From assembly GCA_900753715.1 (NCBI GenBank), contig CAAEAE010000181.1, positions 1-7,005 of the forward strand: DNA of 7,005 nucleotides. The letters run 5' to 3'. The notes under the pieces are model-generated. The model searched no databases. It saw nothing but the letters and a program-made list of their open reading frames with translations, and was not told the origin of the DNA. A program made the translations under genes and the position numbers. This DNA is from an uncultured Roseburia sp. (GTDB lineage Bacteria > Bacillota_A > Clostridia > Lachnospirales > Lachnospiraceae). Positions 4,461-7,005 of the stretch are shown here, piece after piece. Numbering within the stretch: the stretch's first letter is position 1; each line of letters starts with the position of its first letter.

Positions 4461-5432
4461 ATGAGTACTATACGGGATGTGGCTCAGAAAGCCGGAGTAT
4501 CAGTATCAACTGTATATAAAGTTTTTAGTGACAGTTATAAAACGCGTGATGAAATCAGAGAACGTGTACTTAAGGCGTGTGAAGAACTGAACTATTCGCA
4601 CCATTCCATGATAAAGAAGCGTAAGCTTCTGGGCATGATGTTTAGTGAGGTTACGAACTCTTTTACCAATACATTAATGCAGATGATCATTGATGAACTG
4701 GGTGATGAATATGATATTGTCACTTTGTATAGCAACGAGGATCTGACAAGGGAAAAGCAAAATATAACCTGTCTGGAACAGATGAAGGTTGATGCGCTTA
4801 TTTTTGCAACAGTTTCGAACCAGGAGTATCCGGAAATTAATAAGATGATCAGCGATGGCAAACCGGTAATACAGTTTTTTATGCAGACACATCCGGGAGC
4901 AGATGCGATTTTATTTGACGATGAATTAGGTACCTATCAGGCAGTAAAGTATCTTATTCAAAATGGACATAAAGATATCCTGATGTTATACAAATACAGA
5001 ATAGGATTTCCACAGAGAAGCAATGGATATAGAAAGGCCTTTGAAGAAGAGGGATTAGAAGTGGATGAGCGTTATTTATATGATATTCCATATAATGACA
5101 GCATCCGTGGAGTAATTCAGAATAAGATCCAGGAATTAAAGCCATCTGCAATTCTGGCGGTAAATGAAATAATTGCAACATCTACAGTATGTGCTTTAAA
5201 GGAAATGAAGCTTATGGTTCCACAGGACATCAGTCTGATCATATATGATGATCTCCCATGGGCAGCAGCCTCTAAGCTTACAACGATAGGTCATGCATTC
5301 GATTCGGCAGGATCACTTTGCAAAAATATATTAATGGAAATAACAGGTCTTGAGAAGAAACATACTCCAGTCCGGCTTGTGATTGATCCGATGCTTATAG
5401 TGAGGGATTCTGTAAGAATTTTAACTAAATAA
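4461..5432 (+). CDS. LacI-family transcriptional regulator
   Basis: This 323-residue regulator begins with the family's helix-turn-helix (TIRDVAQKAGVSVSTVYK, residues 3-20), followed by a periplasmic-binding-protein-like effector domain from about 56 to 318. Family marks in the second domain include DDELGTYQAVKYLIQNGHKDI (153-173), QRSNGYRKAF (185-194), PSAILAVNEIIA (228-239) and VPQDISLIIYDD (253-264). It should bind DNA as a dimer and release it on binding a sugar. Two oddities stand out. The recognition helix has TVYK where TVSR is usual. The hinge between domains is about five residues shorter than normal, with no ARxL segment (NYSHHSMIKKRKLLG). The ATG at 4461 has GGGAGAG upstream; an in-frame GTG at 4422 lies inside the promoter and is rejected. 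The neighbouring sugar-binding protein is its likely target. Confidence 0.93.
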   Translation: MSTIRDVAQKAGVSVSTVYKVFSDSYKTRDEIRERVLKACEELNYSHHSMIKKRKLLGMMFSEVTNSFTNTLMQMIIDELGDEYDIVTLYSNEDLTREKQNITCLEQMKVDALIFATVSNQEYPEINKMISDGKPVIQFFMQTHPGADAILFDDELGTYQAVKYLIQNGHKDILMLYKYRIGFPQRSNGYRKAFEEEGLEVDERYLYDIPYNDSIRGVIQNKIQELKPSAILAVNEIIATSTVCALKEMKLMVPQDISLIIYDDLPWAAASKLTTIGHAFDSAGSLCKNILMEITGLEKKHTPVRLVIDPMLIVRDSVRILTK

Positions 5433-5434
5433 AA

Positions 5435-5584
5435 TGTAACTATACAGAGCCATGCAAATTTATATAATGTACATCGAATGCTTGCATTCGTAAGGACATT
5501 ATTAAATTTATATGGCGAAGTAACTACATGAGCAAAGGGAACTGCACAGCAGTGAGCTTGCGAATGGAGTTTTGAATAGTTACA
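5435..5584. repeat. 150-bp MITE-like element with terminal inverted repeats and two nested hairpins
   Basis: The element is bounded by TGTAACTAT (5435-5443) and its exact inverse ATAGTTACA (5576-5584), and starts two nt after the LacI stop codon. Inside, a long hairpin runs from 5449 to 5516: GCCAT pairs with ATGGC, AAATTTA with TAAATTT, ATAATGT with ACATTAT, and CGAATGC with GCATTCG around a TT loop. A second module (5520-5583) is bounded by GTAACTA and TAGTTAC, with inner arms GCAA/TTGC and ACTGC-ACA-GCAGT. No protein is encoded. I recall closely similar sequence, especially the second module, scattered between genes in Lachnospiraceae genomes. A non-autonomous transposable element or a structured RNA would both fit. 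Confidence 0.6.
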
Positions 5585-5734
5585 AAAAATGTGAATTAAG
5601 ACATTACTCCGGAGGTATGTTTTAATTGCAAAAGAATTATGTACTTTCCAGACAGAGACAGGTATTAGTGAAGGATATGGCATGATTTTGGCGCAAATAG
5701 AATTTAAGTCATGAAACAAATGGGAGGAAAAATA
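5585..5734 (+). other. Upstream region of the sugar-binding protein gene
   Basis: This stretch must carry the promoter for the uptake operon unless it is read from the LacI gene. I see no good -35/-10 pair; TAGAAT at 5698-5703 is a fair -10 with no matching -35. A frame open from 5595 to 5711 has no start codon and an unfamiliar product. A weak TTTG-GCG-CAAA dyad sits at about 5687-5697. The ribosome site for the next gene is GGGAGGAA (5722-5729). Confidence 0.35.
5601..5620. promoter_or_regulatory. CG-centred dyad, candidate LacI-family operator
   Basis: The 20-mer ACATTACTCC-GGAGGTATGT is symmetric about a central CG with 8 of 10 base pairs matched. LacI-family operators typically have this form. 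It lies 115 nt before the sugar-binding protein start and downstream of the regulator gene. The GGAGG could instead be a ribosome site for a short peptide, but the ATG after it is stopped after two codons. It does not resemble the dyad at 4426-4442. Confidence 0.35.
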
Positions 5735-7005
5735 ATGGTAAAACGTATAATGGGTTTAATCCTGACAGGAACAATGATAATGTCATTGCTGGCATGTGGT
5801 AAAGCGGATACTGATACTGCGAAGACAACGCAGAGCGACAGCAATAGCAGCATCAGCAGTAGTAGTGAAGATGCGAGTAACAGTGAGGGCGATGTGATTA
5901 CCTTTACATTTGCAGAGCATGTTGCGGATATTGAAAATCAGGCACCGCAGGTATATGCAGTAGTACAGGAATTTATGAAACAGAATCCTGATATTAAAAT
6001 CGAAATGACGGGGGCTGCACAGGATGAGCACACTCAGAAAATCAAGCTGGCATCCCAGTCCGACAGCTTGCCGGATCTTTTCTATTCATTAAAGGGTGAT
6101 GCTGATGCATTGGCTGAGGCAGGAATGCTGGCAGATCTTTCAGAGGATATTCTTAATGATCAGGAATTCGTGGACGGATTTCTACCCGGTATGCTTTCAG
6201 TAATGGAAAAGGATGGAGCTATTTATGGATTGCCTGCAGAGATTTTCTGTAATGGGATCTGGTATAATAAAGCATTGTTTGATCAGTGTGGCCTGGAAAT
6301 TCCTGTAACCTATGAAGACCTCATGAACTGTGTTAAGGTTTTCAATGAAAATGGAATTGTTCCAATGGCAAGAGGAACAAAGGATGTATGGAGCAGCTGG
6401 TCCCTTATGACAATGCATTGCAGATATGGTTTCTTTGATCATATTGATGGAATCCTTAGTGGAACAGATAAGTGGCTGAATGATGACTATTTACGGTTTT
6501 ATGAAAAACTGCAGGATATGGCAGAGCAGGGAACATTCCCGGATAATGCTTCTTCAATAGGATACTGGGAAGCTACAGAAATGTTTCTTGGCGGACAGGC
6601 AGCAATGTTTGACAGTGGTGCGTGGGATACAAAGAAATTTGATGAAAGTGACCTTAAGGATAGCATTGGTTTCTGGTGGGGACCGACATTTGAAGATGGA
6701 GTTGGAAATCAGGAAATTTCAATGAAAGCACCGTCTCACCCATATTGTGTATCAGCCAAGACCAAAAAAGAAGATCCGGAAAAATATCAGGCTATTATTA
6801 AATTTTTAAAATTCTATTATGGTCCTGAGGGAACGGAAATTATTGCAGCAGAAAATCAGAGTGTACCGGTTACCCGTTATGAAGGAGAAATTGATGCTGA
6901 TAAGTATCCGGTGTTTGCGAGAGTGATTGAACGGATGAATGATGATTGGGAAAGTCCTGATACCTGTCCTAATATGAAACTGCCCGGACAATTTGAAACT
7001 ACATA
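5735..7005 (+). CDS. Extracellular sugar-binding lipoprotein of an ABC importer (family 1), 3' end missing
   Basis: The visible 423 residues begin with a lipoprotein signal: MVKR, a hydrophobic core, and the lipobox LLAC with C21 as the lipidated cysteine. A serine-rich linker (about 22-52, with runs of AGC/AGT codons) tethers the domain to the membrane. The mature part has family 1 solute-binding features: VITFTFAEH (54-62), EFMKQNPDIKIEM (79-91), LPDLFYS (112-118), YGLPAEIFCNGIWYNKALFDQCGLEIPVTYEDLM (164-197), and FLGGQAAMFDSGAWD near residues 284-298. It would capture a sugar or oligosaccharide outside the cell and deliver it to a two-permease importer; the substrate cannot be inferred. 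The ATG has GGGAGGAA a few nt upstream. The frame runs off the window without a stop; family members are usually 420-460 residues, so little is missing. LacI next door is its likely regulator. Confidence 0.93.
   Translation, partial: MVKRIMGLILTGTMIMSLLACGKADTDTAKTTQSDSNSSISSSSEDASNSEGDVITFTFAEHVADIENQAPQVYAVVQEFMKQNPDIKIEMTGAAQDEHTQKIKLASQSDSLPDLFYSLKGDADALAEAGMLADLSEDILNDQEFVDGFLPGMLSVMEKDGAIYGLPAEIFCNGIWYNKALFDQCGLEIPVTYEDLMNCVKVFNENGIVPMARGTKDVWSSWSLMTMHCRYGFFDHIDGILSGTDKWLNDDYLRFYEKLQDMAEQGTFPDNASSIGYWEATEMFLGGQAAMFDSGAWDTKKFDESDLKDSIGFWWGPTFEDGVGNQEISMKAPSHPYCVSAKTKKEDPEKYQAIIKFLKFYYGPEGTEIIAAENQSVPVTRYEGEIDADKYPVFARVIERMNDDWESPDTCPNMKLPGQFETT

Noticed and set aside
5595..5711. Open frame or TTG-started short peptide between the repeat and the sugar-binding protein
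   Set aside because: There is no proper start for the longer frame, and the product is unfamiliar; the GGAGG is better explained as part of a dyad, with the following ATG stopped after two codons.
5291..5719. Minus-strand 142-codon frame across the LacI end and the repeat element
   Set aside because: It spans the 150-bp inverted-repeat element and has no ribosome site or recognisable product.

Overview
The window looks like chromosomal DNA of a gut-type, low-GC Gram-positive bacterium, most likely a Lachnospiraceae (Clostridia) member. The reasons are AT-rich codon use, strong AAGGAGG-type ribosome sites before most genes, a LacI regulator next to a lipoprotein sugar-binding protein, and a relaxase remnant of the kind carried by clostridial conjugative elements. 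All convincing genes lie on the + strand. Family calls come from motif recognition by eye; no database search was possible.

Region 1 (1-3383) is an accessory-type run of small, unrelated genes: a 105-aa three-helix membrane protein (65-382), a CPBP-family intramembrane protease (411-1436), two decayed scraps (a membrane-protein tail at about 1443-1556 and a start-less zinc ribbon at about 1547-1750), a cysteine-rich DUF3795-type protein (1751-2044), a HIT-family hydrolase/transferase (2075-2542), and an unrecognised 234-aa soluble protein with its own likely promoter (2679-3383). A short leader (TTTGAAGTTG just before the Shine-Dalgarno) recurs at three gene starts, and 17 nt of it are identical at two of them. 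This suggests that the genes were assembled or shuffled as units.

Region 2 (3384-4400) is a mobile-element scar. It holds a hairpin-rich non-coding stretch, two sister intrinsic terminators with GNRA loops, an inverted-repeat zone that may be an old transfer origin, and the first ~100 codons of a relaxase/plasmid-recombination protein. The lesions of that gene can be read directly: ATG changed to ATC at the start, a 5-nt tandem duplication, an 8-nt tandem duplication, and loss of the rest of the gene. A purine-rich spacer follows.

Region 3 (4401-7005) is a carbohydrate-uptake locus: a sigma-A-type promoter with a lac-operator-like dyad over its -10, a LacI-family regulator with an unusually short hinge (4461-5432), a 150-bp element with terminal inverted repeats and two nested hairpins (5435-5584), a CG-centred dyad that could be the regulator's target (5601-5620), and a family 1 sugar-binding lipoprotein running off the right edge (5735-7005+). 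ABC permease genes would be expected beyond the edge. The regulator probably controls this uptake operon and itself.

No complete new multi-gene system is evident. The items most worth following are the repeated gene leader with its zinc-ribbon/DUF3795 junction, the 150-bp structured repeat, the lac-like operator, and the reconstructable relaxase pseudogene.
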